Source of the DNA: an uncultured Ruminococcus sp.
Lineage (GTDB): Bacteria > Bacillota > Clostridia > Oscillospirales > Acutalibacteraceae
Direction of reading: 5' to 3'
Assembly: GCA_902777275.1 (NCBI GenBank)
Contig: CACYTI010000012.1
Coordinates: forward strand, 51,833-115,832
DNA: 64,000 nt
The notes beneath the pieces are model-generated. The model worked only from the letters and a program-made list of their open reading frames with translations, was not told the DNA's origin and searched no databases. Both the position numbers and the translations under genes were made by a program. Of this stretch, positions 55,943 to 64,000 are shown in pieces (within the stretch, counting starts at the first letter, position 1; each line of letters opens with the position of its first letter).

Positions 55943-57790
55943 GTGAGAAGAAAGCGCAAACTCAGAAGCCTGTCAACATCGCTTCGCCTGAAGCTGCTGC
56001 GGGTAACAGCGGTATTTTTCGCTATTTCACTTATAATTATTTTGGTTTCGGTTATGTTGTTTTTGCGGCAGTCTACCCATAATCTTCTTCAAAAGCAGAA
56101 TACGCAGATTATTAATGAAACAAAATCGACAATAAAAAGCTTAGCGCTGTATTCCGCAGCTTACGCTGTCGAGATGATCAACGAGCAGTCGGAGTCATAC
56201 GAGGTCCTGATGACCCTCAGCGAGAATATGGATCATTCGTCGGTAAGCATTGTCAATCAAAACGGAATCGTCGAGTATTCAAGCAACGAAAACCTTGAAG
56301 GCTACGATTTGCACAGCTGTGCGGAGTCGGAGAAATTTTTATCTCTTTTTGACGGAACCGAAACCGACTGCTTTCAGCCGGTAGAGGACCGCTCATCACC
56401 TCAGTGGGCGGACGGAGCCGTTGCTTATGCAGGCAGCCTGTCGTACAGCGGAGATATGGTACTTATAGGTTTTTCAGACAAATACTACACCTCAACGCTT
56501 GAAAGCAGCGTTGTCCGCGACCTGACCCGCTACAATCCGGTGGGGGAGAAGGGCTTCTCAATTATTGCCGACGTCAACGGAAACATCGTCAGCGCGCCGG
56601 ACGAGCTGTCGGATAAAAAGCAAACCGGGCAGCTCGGGCTGACCGTCGATTTGAACTCGGTTGAATACGGCAAAATAATAAGGCAGAGCATAAATGACAA
56701 GTCTTACTATACGATGTTCGACCGCACCACGGGCTATCTGGTCATTTCAGCCGTGCCCGTGTCCGAGATTTTCGATTCATGGTTTTTTATTATCGGCTTG
56801 GTCACCGGGCTTACTCTGATTTTGCTTGTCGCGGTGTTTGTCAGAATAAACTATCTTACCAAAAGGCTGATCATCAGGAACATTCAAAAGGTCAACGACG
56901 GGCTTGAACAAATCTCTTACGGCAGGCTCGACACCGTTATAAATGTTCGCGACAATTTGGAATTTTCCCTTCTCTCGGACGGCATAAACGTGACCGTAAA
57001 TACGCTGAAGGGGTATATCGCCAAGGAAGCGAGGAGAATTGACAGCGAGCTGGATTTTGCGCGCTCCATTCAGGAATCCGCTATGCCGAACGAGTTCCCC
57101 CCGTTCCCCGGAAGAAATGAATTTGACCTGTTTGCAATAATGGAGCCTGCCAAGACTATCGGCGGAGATTTTTACGACTTTTTCCTTTTGGACGAGCGAA
57201 GACTCGCGTTTCTGATAGCCGACGTGTCGGGCAAGGGCATTCCCGCCGCTCTGTTTATGATGAAAGCAAAGGCGATCGTAAAATCCGTTGCCCAGACTCA
57301 GAACGAGGCGTGCGACATTCTGACACTCTCCAACAATATTCTTTCAGAGAATAATGAGGAAAATATGTTCGTCACCCTCTGGCTGGGTATTCTTGATGTT
57401 GAAACGGGTTATGTGAGCTTTGCCAATGCGGGGCACTGCGCTCCCGTAATAAGAAGAGCTGACGGAAAATGCGACTACCTCAGATTCAGGTCGGGACTTA
57501 TGCTCGGTACTATGCCGGGTATCCGCTACAAAAAGCGCGAGATGAAGATCGAACCGGGCGACGCCATTTTCCTTTATACCGACGGAATAACCGAGGCAGA
57601 GCGGTCGTTAGACGTATTTTACGGAGAGGAAAGGCTGCTTAATGTGCTCAGGAACCGCGGGGCAAACACCGCCTCGGGCATTTGCGACGCGGTCAAGGGC
57701 GACGTTGTTAGGTTCGTTTACGGCGCTTCACAGTCGGATGACTTGACAATGTTAGCGTTGGTTTATAAGGGCAAAAACGGCTCGAAATAA
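55943..57790 (+). CDS. SpoIIE-family phosphatase with extracellular Cache-like sensor and HAMP-like linker
   Basis: 615 residues. Membrane helices at about 22-44 and 280-300 bracket a 230-residue extracellular part resembling a double Cache sensor (VSIVNQNGIVEYSSNENLEG; GFSIIADVNGNIVSAP). A HAMP-like segment and short coiled coil (DSELDFARSIQESAMP, the usual entry to SpoIIE domains) lead to the PP2C domain, about 390-610, with TIGGDFYDFF, LIADVSGKGIPAALFM, SFANAGHCAPV and FLYTDGITEAERS. The start is GTG at 55943 after GGAGGAGAG. It probably senses a small molecule outside and activates the STAS partner made by the neighbouring divergent unit. Confidence 0.92.
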   Translation: MRRKRKLRSLSTSLRLKLLRVTAVFFAISLIIILVSVMLFLRQSTHNLLQKQNTQIINETKSTIKSLALYSAAYAVEMINEQSESYEVLMTLSENMDHSSVSIVNQNGIVEYSSNENLEGYDLHSCAESEKFLSLFDGTETDCFQPVEDRSSPQWADGAVAYAGSLSYSGDMVLIGFSDKYYTSTLESSVVRDLTRYNPVGEKGFSIIADVNGNIVSAPDELSDKKQTGQLGLTVDLNSVEYGKIIRQSINDKSYYTMFDRTTGYLVISAVPVSEIFDSWFFIIGLVTGLTLILLVAVFVRINYLTKRLIIRNIQKVNDGLEQISYGRLDTVINVRDNLEFSLLSDGINVTVNTLKGYIAKEARRIDSELDFARSIQESAMPNEFPPFPGRNEFDLFAIMEPAKTIGGDFYDFFLLDERRLAFLIADVSGKGIPAALFMMKAKAIVKSVAQTQNEACDILTLSNNILSENNEENMFVTLWLGILDVETGYVSFANAGHCAPVIRRADGKCDYLRFRSGLMLGTMPGIRYKKREMKIEPGDAIFLYTDGITEAERSLDVFYGEERLLNVLRNRGANTASGICDAVKGDVVRFVYGASQSDDLTMLALVYKGKNGSK

Positions 57791-57874
57791 ATTTTAACGG
57801 CTCAGTCTTTTGCCGTGAAGATTCCGTGCTTATTCGCGGCAGAGAATTGCGAGAGGTCCCATTTAGATTAATTG

Positions 57875-57904
57875 TTGACAATTATAAGCAGATTATTGTA
57901 AAAT
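57875..57904 (+). promoter_or_regulatory. Promoter of the dockerin beta-helix gene
   Basis: TTGACA, 18-base spacer, TAAAAT. Confidence 0.65.
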
Positions 57905-57952
57905 ATAATCAAGATATTTTATAAAAAATTACTGATTTTAGGAGGACTGACC

Positions 57953-59785
57953 ATGAAAAAGACCGTAAAGAACATAGCCAAAAGCTTAGCGATTACACTT
58001 ACCCTATGCATTCTGTCAGGCGTATTTCAATTGAGCGCGGGCGCTGCCGCTCCCGATACGCAGCTTCGCGGCGAGAGCTATCAGCTTTGGATCGGCGACA
58101 CTCAGGTCACTGATGAAAACTGCGGCGCTATCCCGTCCGTTACGCGCGGCTCCGCAGCTTTTGATCCCGCAACAAGCACTCTGACCCTGGACAATGTGAC
58201 CGACGTCAGAAACGAAACCGGCGACGCTGTTATTGTCTCCCGCCTTAGCAGCCTTAACATCGTTTTAAAGGGAGAAAACCGTTTGAGTTATCTGAATTAC
58301 GTTGAATCGGGCGATTGGTACCGAAACAAAGGCATTGCAGCTTACGGCTCAGTGAGTATTTCGGACGGAGGCAACGGCAGCCTCGATTTAAGCGGCTTCC
58401 CCGAGGCGATCGCTATGAAAAGCAGCGCTTTGACGATTGAGAGCGGCAAGCTGACAGCGGGAATATACAGCAGAACAATTGATGAAAGAACGTTTGATCT
58501 TATCCGCGGCCTGTTCACTTGCAGAAGCCTTACCGTCAACGGGGGAGAGATCGGTATAAACGGGCATTACATCCATCCGGGAACGATGCCCTTGGAGGCA
58601 AGGGATTGTGTTGCCGATTGTATATACGCGAACAGCTTTTTGCTTAAAAACGGCAAAGTGACCTTGAACAGCTTTGAAGACGGAATTGTTGCCGGCGACA
58701 GCATAACGGTTTCAGGCGGCACTATTGAAATGACCGGCGGAAAAGGCGCGGGGCTGTATGCAATAAACGGCAATATCGACCTCAGCGGCACAAAAACTAT
58801 AGTGAAGATAGAAAGCAGCAGTGTCGCGGCTTACAGCTCAAAGGGTACGGTCGTTATTTCCGATGAATTGCAGATCTCTATTCCAGAAAACGGATACATC
58901 GGCACATATTACGGTATGCCCGCTATTGTAAGCAGTGACGGTTCCTACGCGACCAACGTTTTGATAGAGCTGAAAAAATGCAGCGTAAACGTCGATTTAT
59001 GCGGTCACGGCGACACGATCACCGTTGTAACTCCCTACGGCACGAAATTCTTTGACGCTCTGAACGGTGCGGGCGTTTATGAAGCCTTGGATGAAATGGA
59101 AACCGACGAGTATATTTTCCGTGACATCACAACAAAGCCTATCTCCGATTATGCGGATGAGGAGGAATACAGCGACGACGCGTGGGCTTTGATAGAAGCA
59201 CCGGTGACGTCCGATATGACCGTTTACGCGGGCTTCTATCAGAAGATCAAAAACGTTCATATCACACTCGACCGTCCCGCGGCGGGAACCGTTGTTTCGG
59301 GCGATTGGGAAAACCAGACAAACGCTCCGCAGATAACGCTCAGCGACGGCGCGCACTGCACTGTTATGTCGGCTCCATGTTGGGAAACAGGCGAGGGCAT
59401 TTTTGAGGGCGTTATGCAGGCAGGCGAGACCTATTTCACTTACGTTATGCTCTATCCCGATTTCGGCTACTGGCTCGATGACGAAACCGTAGTTACCGCT
59501 GAGGGCTGTGAGGTTGTTGAAGCAACCGGCAGAATGGTTCTGAGCGTTTATCTCTCCGCGACACCTGCCGAGCCGTTTATCATCGGCGACGCCAACATGG
59601 ACGGTAAGGTTGACGTCCGTGACGTGACCGCCATTCAAAGACATATCGCGGAATACGAATTGCTTACAGGCGATGGTCTGAAAGCCGCCGACGTCAACGC
59701 AGACGGAGCGGTAACTATTGAGGACGCAACGGAATTGCAGGAGTTCCTTGCGGAATTTGAACATTCATTTCCTATCGCAGGATAA
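57953..59785 (+). CDS. Secreted beta-helix carbohydrate-binding-like protein with type I dockerin
   Basis: 610 residues. Signal peptide about 1-32 (ending SAGAAA). Residues about 40-340 are repeated short strands (VSISDGGNGSLDLSG, LTIESGKLTAGI, ITVSGGTIEMTGGKGAGLYA, GNIDLSG), the pattern of DUF4353-like carbohydrate-binding beta-helices. A middle region with two aromatic beta domains follows. The end is a type I dockerin, about 545-605: DANMDGKVDVRDVTAIQRHI and DVNADGAVTIEDATELQEFL. No catalytic motif is seen. AGGAGG precedes the ATG. It would dock on a cohesin together with the pullulanase and the hydrolase-like protein, perhaps as a binding or structural subunit. Confidence 0.88.
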   Translation: MKKTVKNIAKSLAITLTLCILSGVFQLSAGAAAPDTQLRGESYQLWIGDTQVTDENCGAIPSVTRGSAAFDPATSTLTLDNVTDVRNETGDAVIVSRLSSLNIVLKGENRLSYLNYVESGDWYRNKGIAAYGSVSISDGGNGSLDLSGFPEAIAMKSSALTIESGKLTAGIYSRTIDERTFDLIRGLFTCRSLTVNGGEIGINGHYIHPGTMPLEARDCVADCIYANSFLLKNGKVTLNSFEDGIVAGDSITVSGGTIEMTGGKGAGLYAINGNIDLSGTKTIVKIESSSVAAYSSKGTVVISDELQISIPENGYIGTYYGMPAIVSSDGSYATNVLIELKKCSVNVDLCGHGDTITVVTPYGTKFFDALNGAGVYEALDEMETDEYIFRDITTKPISDYADEEEYSDDAWALIEAPVTSDMTVYAGFYQKIKNVHITLDRPAAGTVVSGDWENQTNAPQITLSDGAHCTVMSAPCWETGEGIFEGVMQAGETYFTYVMLYPDFGYWLDDETVVTAEGCEVVEATGRMVLSVYLSATPAEPFIIGDANMDGKVDVRDVTAIQRHIAEYELLTGDGLKAADVNADGAVTIEDATELQEFLAEFEHSFPIAG

Positions 59786-59798
59786 CAAGGCCAAAAAA

Positions 59799-59849
59799 AG
59801 AGGCAGACTCTGACCGTATATTAATCCATACGGTTTTGAGTCTGTCTCT
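59799..59849. terminator. Bidirectional terminator between convergent genes
   Basis: AGAGGCAGACTC and ACCGTAT pair with ATACGGT and GAGTCTGTCTCT around a short loop; A/T-rich runs lie on both sides. Confidence 0.88.
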
Positions 59850-59853
59850 TATC

Positions 59854-61116
59854 TTATATTTTTACGGTAAAGGTCGTGCCTTCCGCTTCGTTGCTTACTA
59901 CTGCGATTTTTCCGTTCATGCTTTCAACTATCCGTTGGGCTATAGAAAGCCCCAAGCCGTAGCCCTTTGTGGTGCGGCTTTTTTCGGCGCGGTAAAAGCG
60001 GTCGAAAATGTGGTCTATGTCCTCCTTCGGAATCGGTACTCCGCGGTTGTTTACCGAAAGCTCCGCGTGTTCTCCGTGCCTTTGAAGCCTTATTTTAACC
60101 GAAGTGCCGCTGTCCGCGTACTTTACGGCGTTGTCAACTAAAATATGGACAAGCTGGTTTAGCTGGGTCGCGTCGCCCTTGACCGTAACGCCGTCCTCAA
60201 TATCGGTTTCTGTCATTATTTCCTTTTCAAACGCGACAGGCTCAAAAATCAGCGCGCAGCCCTCGGTTATCTCGCTGAGATTCACCTCGGAAAACTGAAT
60301 CTTTGCGGTTCCCGCGTCGGACTTAGCCAAAAAGAGCATATTGTCGATAAGCTTTTTCATGTGATTGGCTTCTTCCTCGGTGCTTTCAAGCCATTGACGC
60401 TCGTCGGCAACCGTTGAATCCTTGTGCGACATCATTATATTGTTGTTGGCGAGAATAACCGTTAGCGGGGTTTTAAGCTCGTGCGAAGCGTCGGCTACAA
60501 ACTGCTTTTGCTGTTCCCAAGCCTTTTTTACGGGCTTTACAGCCAGTCCTGACAAGAACAGGCTTATCAGGAATATTACAGCCATTCCGGCCAAAAACAG
60601 CAGCGTGCTTATTATAAGCGACCCCTGCAGCTCGCTGAATATTCCGGCGTTAGAGGTGAAAATCAACGTCTTTTTGCCCATCATCTCCCGGCTTATATAC
60701 ATCAGATTGTACTCGTTAACCTGACCGCTTCGCTCGGTTGCAAGCTTTACGCAGGCTTTTATATCTTCCTCATCCATTGTAACATTTGTTTCGGTAAAGC
60801 CTATGATTTCTCCGTTTTCGTCCAGTTCAACAACAACGTAGGAGGAAATCTGCATAGGCGCTTCACCGTCAAAGCCGCGCTTGTCAAATCTTAACATTTC
60901 TTTTGCCGAGTCGTCTGATTGTCCGTAGGGAAGCTGCATATCCTCGGGTCTGTCGCCGTCGCGGTTTTTTTCAAAAAGCCCATTCATTCCGCGTTCGAGC
61001 GTGCGGACCGAGTTTGAATAGATGTTGATGTTTACGGCGGTAAAAATTCCCAAAATAACTACGCCCATCAGCAGCATATTGATAAGAATAATGCGCCGTC
61101 TGAGTTTTTTTATCAT
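59854..61116 (-). CDS. Sensor histidine kinase of the OmpR/PhoB-partner type
   Basis: 420 residues. Helices at about 10-30 and 163-190 enclose a 130-residue extracellular sensor without a recognised fold. The H box QFVADASHELKTPLTVI puts the phospho-acceptor at His212; N box QLVHILVDNAVKYADSGT, VNNRGVPIPKEDIDHIFDRF and GYGLGLSIAQRIVE follow. It overlaps its response regulator by 4 bases (ATGA). The system is divergent from the VTC/DUF4956 genes, in front of which lie OmpR-type direct repeats. Confidence 0.93.
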   Translation of the reverse strand: MIKKLRRRIILINMLLMGVVILGIFTAVNINIYSNSVRTLERGMNGLFEKNRDGDRPEDMQLPYGQSDDSAKEMLRFDKRGFDGEAPMQISSYVVVELDENGEIIGFTETNVTMDEEDIKACVKLATERSGQVNEYNLMYISREMMGKKTLIFTSNAGIFSELQGSLIISTLLFLAGMAVIFLISLFLSGLAVKPVKKAWEQQKQFVADASHELKTPLTVILANNNIMMSHKDSTVADERQWLESTEEEANHMKKLIDNMLFLAKSDAGTAKIQFSEVNLSEITEGCALIFEPVAFEKEIMTETDIEDGVTVKGDATQLNQLVHILVDNAVKYADSGTSVKIRLQRHGEHAELSVNNRGVPIPKEDIDHIFDRFYRAEKSRTTKGYGLGLSIAQRIVESMNGKIAVVSNEAEGTTFTVKI

Positions 61117-61787
61117 GGCTTTTGCTCCAGTCTGTAACCCATTTTTTTGATTGATTTTATTTCTGTATCAGAATTAATAAAATGTAACTTGCGGCGCAGG
61201 AAGGATATGTACGCCTCAACATTGTTTGCGCCTGCGTCGGAATCGTAGCCCCAGACCTTTGTTATTATATCTTCCTTCGAGATTATTGTGTCGCGGTTAG
61301 CGATAAGCAGCTTCAGAACCTCCGACTCCTTGTAATTCAGATGAACGCTCTTCGCGCCCTTGCTCAGCGTACAGGTAGAGGCGTTAAAGTTGAAGTCGCC
61401 GAAACCGGTTTCGTCAAGAATGACCTCGCCGCGCCGTCTGGTCAAAGCCTTGACTCTCGCTAACAGCTCCTCGGGAGCGAACGGCTTTGTCATGTAATCG
61501 TCGGCTCCGCTGTTCAGTCCGCTCACCTTGTCGGGCACTGTGTCCTTTGCTGTCAGCATTAATATCGGCGTGTCGATTTTGTTTCGGCGAAGCTCATAGG
61601 CAATCTGAAAGCCGTCGCGGTACGGCAGCATTATATCTAAAATTATTACATCGTATATACCGCTCATTGCGTAGTCCAGACCGTCGTTTCCGTCGTGTAC
61701 CATGTCTACCATATACTTCTGTTCCGTTAAAATCTGTTTAAGCGCTCTCGCAAGCCTCTTTTCGTCCTCTACGATCAATACCTGCAT
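61113..61787 (-). CDS. OmpR/PhoB-family response regulator
   Basis: 224 residues. Receiver: VEDEKRLARAL, phospho-acceptor Asp51 (VIILDIMLPYRDG), switch Thr in LMLTAKD and Lys in MTKPFAPEELLARV. The C-terminal winged helix starts at about 130 (STCTLSKGAKSVHLNYKESE, VLKLLIANRDTIISKEDI, VEAYISFLRRKL). The ATG at 61787 has GGGAGG 8 bases upstream; ATG 61793 is too close to that site. The direct repeats at 61881-61900, just upstream, suit its dimeric binding and may also give autoregulation. Confidence 0.94.
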   Translation of the reverse strand: MQVLIVEDEKRLARALKQILTEQKYMVDMVHDGNDGLDYAMSGIYDVIILDIMLPYRDGFQIAYELRRNKIDTPILMLTAKDTVPDKVSGLNSGADDYMTKPFAPEELLARVKALTRRRGEVILDETGFGDFNFNASTCTLSKGAKSVHLNYKESEVLKLLIANRDTIISKEDIITKVWGYDSDAGANNVEAYISFLRRKLHFINSDTEIKSIKKMGYRLEQKP

Positions 61788-61818
61788 TGTCATTCCTCCC
61801 CTAAAATTCTTCAATATT

Positions 61819-61847
61819 ATTATATCAGTATTAATTTTAAACTACAA
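61819..61847 (-). promoter_or_regulatory. Promoter of the two-component operon
   Basis: Minus strand TTGTAG, 17-base spacer, TATAAT with TGA extension. Confidence 0.65.
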
Positions 61848-61870
61848 TACTTAAATAATGCTGAAAAAGA

Positions 61871-61900
61871 TTTTAAATATTTTTTAAGGCTTTTTTAAGG
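61871..61900 (+). promoter_or_regulatory. Direct repeats with 11-bp period, probable response-regulator site
   Basis: TTTTTAAGG occurs at 61881-61889 and 61892-61900; a weaker TTTTAAATA precedes at 61871. The repeats take the place of a -35 box before a TATTAT-like -10 at about 61910, the arrangement seen in PhoB/OmpR-activated promoters. Confidence 0.6.
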
Positions 61901-61946
61901 TTAAAACGCTATTATATAGCCAAACGATCCGAAAGGGGAAAGCGAC

Positions 61947-62669
61947 ATGAAAATACAGACTGTTTTTGAAAGAACCGAAAAGAAATATATACTCACCCTA
62001 AGTCAGCGCAGGGCGCTGCTCGCCAAAATATTCGAGCATATCAAGCCCGACGAATACGGCGAAAGCACCGTTTGCTCGCTCTACTTTGACACCGACGATT
62101 ACCGCCTTGTCAGACGCTCTATGGAGAAGCCCGTTTACAAGGAGAAGCTCAGGCTGAGAAGCTATTCGACCCCGAAGGCGGGCAGCAAGGTTTTTCTTGA
62201 GCTAAAAAAGAAATACAACGGCGTTGTTTACAAGCGCCGCCAAACGCTTGAATACACTCAGGCAAAGGAATACATTCGCGGCGGAAAAACGCCGGACAAC
62301 TCCCAGATCATGCGCGAAATCGACTGGTCAATGCGTTACTACGAAGGCATAAAGCCGAAAATGTTCATAGCCTACGACCGCACCGCCTTCTACAGCAAAA
62401 CCGACCATGAGCTGAGAATAACCTTTGATCGCAACGTCAGGTTCCGCACCGACAACCTTGACCTCGGCAAAGGGCACTACGGCGAAAGGATACTCGACCG
62501 CGAGCTTTGCATAATGGAAATAAAGGCTCTCAGCGCCATGCCGCTCTGGCTGACCGAAGCGCTTAATGAGCTAAAGGTTTTCCCCGGCTCCTTCTCAAAA
62601 TACGGAACCGCATATCAGCTTACCGAACAAAGAAAAAAATCTTTACAAGGAGGACAATACTGTGCTTGA
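61947..62669 (+). CDS. VTC-domain protein (polyphosphate polymerase-like)
   Basis: 240 residues forming a single VTC/CYTH-like tunnel domain. ERTEKKYILTLSQRRAL, VCSLYFDTDDYRLVRRSM, KEKLRLRSYSTPKAGSKVFL and VFLELKKKYNGVVYKRR carry the basic phosphate-binding residues; IMEIKALSAMPLWLTEAL holds a conserved Glu/Lys. In eukaryotes the domain makes polyphosphate from ATP; in bacteria the activity is less well defined. GAAAGGGGAAAG precedes the ATG. It overlaps the DUF4956 gene by 8 bases, a recurrent pairing, and is probably controlled by the divergent two-component system. Confidence 0.92.
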   Translation: MKIQTVFERTEKKYILTLSQRRALLAKIFEHIKPDEYGESTVCSLYFDTDDYRLVRRSMEKPVYKEKLRLRSYSTPKAGSKVFLELKKKYNGVVYKRRQTLEYTQAKEYIRGGKTPDNSQIMREIDWSMRYYEGIKPKMFIAYDRTAFYSKTDHELRITFDRNVRFRTDNLDLGKGHYGERILDRELCIMEIKALSAMPLWLTEALNELKVFPGSFSKYGTAYQLTEQRKKSLQGGQYCA

Positions 62670-63345
62670 TTCATTGTTTCAACCAATCTACACCTCGACT
62701 TCCGAGCTTACAACATCGGTTTATGTAATATGTTCGCTCGTATCTATCGTGCTGGGCGCGGTGATAGCGTGGGCGGCGGGCTTTAAAAGCAGGCAAAGCA
62801 AGGGCTTTTTGCTCGCAGTCATGCTGCTTCCCGTAATCGTTCAAATGGTTATCATGCTTGTAAGCGACAGTGTGGGAGCCGGTATCGCTGTAATGGGAGC
62901 CTTTTCACTGGTACGCTTCCGCAGCGCTCCGGGCTCGGCAAAGGAAATAGTGAGTATTTTCCTCGCAATGGCTACGGGTCTTGCTACGGCAAAGGGTTAT
63001 CTCGGCTTGGCGGCGCTGTTTGTAATAGTTATCTGCGCGATCATGGTTATCTCAAATTTTGTAAATATAAAAGAGAAAGACGATTTGCAGAGAGAGCTTA
63101 AAATAACTATTCCCGAGGATTTGAACTACGCTCACGAATTTGACGATCTGTTCGGCAAATACACAAAGCAGGCAAAGCTGATGAACGTCAAAACGACCAA
63201 CATGGGAAGCCTCTACAAGCTCAGCTACCGCGTAGAGCTGAAAAGCGAGGACGACGTTCAGGCGTTCATTGACGAGCTGAGATGCCGCAACGGAAACCTT
63301 GAAATAGCAGTCATGATCCCTCCGATCGAGGAAAGAGTTCTGTGA
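62662..63345 (+). CDS. DUF4956 membrane protein
   Basis: 227 residues. Four membrane helices in the first 130 residues with the conserved segment GAFSLVRFRSAPGSAKEIVS between them, which is the hallmark of DUF4956, and a cytoplasmic C-terminal domain of ferredoxin-like pattern (MGSLYKLSYRVELKSEDDVQ). The start is GTG at 62662 with AAGGAGG upstream, inside the end of the VTC gene. The pair VTC/DUF4956 suggests that this protein anchors or feeds the polymerase at the membrane, or carries its product; the exact role is not known. Confidence 0.92.
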   Translation: MLDSLFQPIYTSTSELTTSVYVICSLVSIVLGAVIAWAAGFKSRQSKGFLLAVMLLPVIVQMVIMLVSDSVGAGIAVMGAFSLVRFRSAPGSAKEIVSIFLAMATGLATAKGYLGLAALFVIVICAIMVISNFVNIKEKDDLQRELKITIPEDLNYAHEFDDLFGKYTKQAKLMNVKTTNMGSLYKLSYRVELKSEDDVQAFIDELRCRNGNLEIAVMIPPIEERVL

Positions 63346-63393
63346 ACCTCACAAAACGCCATACCTCATTTTTTCATTATATATCTCCTTAAA

Positions 63394-63429
63394 ACCAACG
63401 GGGCAGGCTGTCACAGCATGCCCCGTTGG
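63394..63429. terminator. Strong hairpin after the VTC/DUF4956 operon
   Basis: CCAACGGGGCA-gGCTG/CAGC-aTGCCCCGTTGG, a long near-perfect stem. There is no T run on the plus strand; an upstream TTTTTT stretch lies on the other side. Probable 3' end of the operon transcript. The bases from 63430 to 63587 show only further short inverted repeats and no gene. Confidence 0.65.
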
Positions 63430-63587
63430 GTCGTTGCCACGACGGAGCAGTCCGCGGTCGGCTGAGCCGGCAGCTTGAAGCTGCACACAATCCGCGCTTC
63501 GTAACGTCATAATAATAACTTCCTCCAATTCCCGCGTTTGACCGCGCCGTTGAAGGAAGGTTTATATTATATCGTTGGCTTTATAGG

Positions 63588-63612
63588 CGTTGAAAGCGCC
63601 CACCGGCGCCTG
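63588..63612. repeat. Dispersed repeat A, short inverted copy
   Basis: AAAGCGCCCACCGGCGCC is the reverse complement of the repeat A hairpin; the preceding TATAGGCGTTG is related to the unit interior. Confidence 0.5.
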
Positions 63613-63644
63613 CGTTTTAAGTTAATTAATATGTTTATTTCCTC

Positions 63645-63880
63645 GGGATCGTAGGGGCGACGTTGTTTTTCCGTCCGTTTGTCGATAGAAAATATAACGT
63701 TTGGTTCAACGCCCAAGGACAGCCGCAAGGGCTGTCCCTACAAATTGATTTGAAATGTTTATTATACATCTATACATAGTTGTAGGGGAGCCTTGCGGTC
63801 GCCCTTGCACCGATGTTGTTATTACGTCTGGTTGTCGATAGGAAACAGAACGTATAATTCAGCGCACAAGGATAACATTA
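63645..63880. repeat. Dispersed repeat B, copies 6 and 7
   Basis: Two units with cores TTCCGTCCGTTTGTCGATAG and TACGTCTGGTTGTCGATAGG, joined by the ATTATACATCTATACATA linker exactly as at 10648. Hairpins GACAGCC/GGCTGTC and the GCGGTCGCC type vary between units. Confidence 0.75.
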
Positions 63881-63902
63881 TAAAGGTTTCTGAATCAGAA
63901 CG

Positions 63903-64000
63903 GTGTAGGGTTGTGTATAGTTGAAGGGTTTTTTCAATAGTATGTATAAAAAATATAATTCTAAAAAAGAATATATAAAAATATAGAGGGTTTATAGAAA
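63903..64000. repeat. Iteron-ended palindromic element, copy 4, cut by window end
   Basis: Begins GTGTAGGGTT GTGTATAGTT GAAGGGTT and continues with the same A/T-rich interior as copies 1-3 (TATAAAAAATATAATTCTA, ATATAGAGGGTTTATAGAAA). It is in inverse orientation to copies 1 and 2 and uses the GTGTAGGGTT iteron type. Confidence 0.75.

Noticed and set aside
1-64000. CRISPR arrays, rRNA and tRNA genes
   Set aside because: No regular repeat-spacer array and no cloverleaf or rRNA segment was recognised. The tandem repeats seen are coding repeats or repeat families A and B.

Overview
The window looks like the chromosome of a Gram-positive gut or rumen Oscillospiraceae close to Ruminococcus. The evidence is AGGAGG-type ribosome sites, sigma-A promoters, many lipoproteins and SpoIIE/STAS/RsbW-type regulators, type I dockerins on three secreted proteins, a probable membrane-anchored cohesin, two type I pullulanases, and small DVLTAS-type proteins. 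This combination recalls the starch-degrading, dockerin-bearing ruminococci (amylosome biology). The species cannot be named from sequence alone. No rRNA, tRNA, CRISPR array, intact transposase or integrase was recognised.

Layout. 1-10.6 kb: 5' part of pyrB, a dockerin-bearing Cys/His hydrolase-like secreted protein, then two paralogous pullulanases, one tethered by a C-terminal membrane helix and one carrying a dockerin and a starch-binding module. 11-12.9 kb: a PadR/DUF1700/DUF4097 operon. 13-16.4 kb: an accessory island with a P4-type primase-helicase, a small companion gene, two iteron-ended palindromic elements and an array of tiny hairpins. 16.7-26 kb: housekeeping and zinc genes (ackA, tmcAL, rpsB-tsf, a GNAT, an EamA protein, zur-znuACB). 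26-36 kb: a Ser-rich lipoprotein behind a promoter bracketed by inverted repeats, a three-gene TelA/VWA module, galU, prfB, a flavodoxin-like protein and an AraC regulator.

37.6-50 kb is a cell-surface region: a 1770-residue secreted repeat protein, a 45-residue DVLTAS-type peptide, a membrane-anchored cohesin-like protein, a LytS/YesM-type two-component system, and a fibronectin-III membrane protein with a long repetitive cytoplasmic segment. 50.4-57.8 kb holds a transglutaminase-like protein and a partner-switching cluster (STAS, a MATE transporter fused to an RsbW-like ATPase, a free RsbW-like ATPase, two SpoIIE phosphatases). 57.9-63.4 kb holds a third dockerin protein and an OmpR-type two-component system divergent from a VTC/DUF4956 pair; direct repeats with 11-bp period lie in front of the pair.

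How the genes work together: the pullulanases, dockerin proteins and cohesin protein fit a surface-attached starch-degrading assembly. ackA would convert fermentation acetyl-phosphate to acetate and ATP. The two-component and partner-switching systems are the likely sensors for surface and envelope state. Several families of short dispersed palindromic repeats occupy the gaps, mostly at gene 3' ends. The strongest candidates for something undescribed are the hairpin array at 13143-13334, the primase-linked iteron palindromes with co-varying ends, and the MATE-RsbW fusion cluster.
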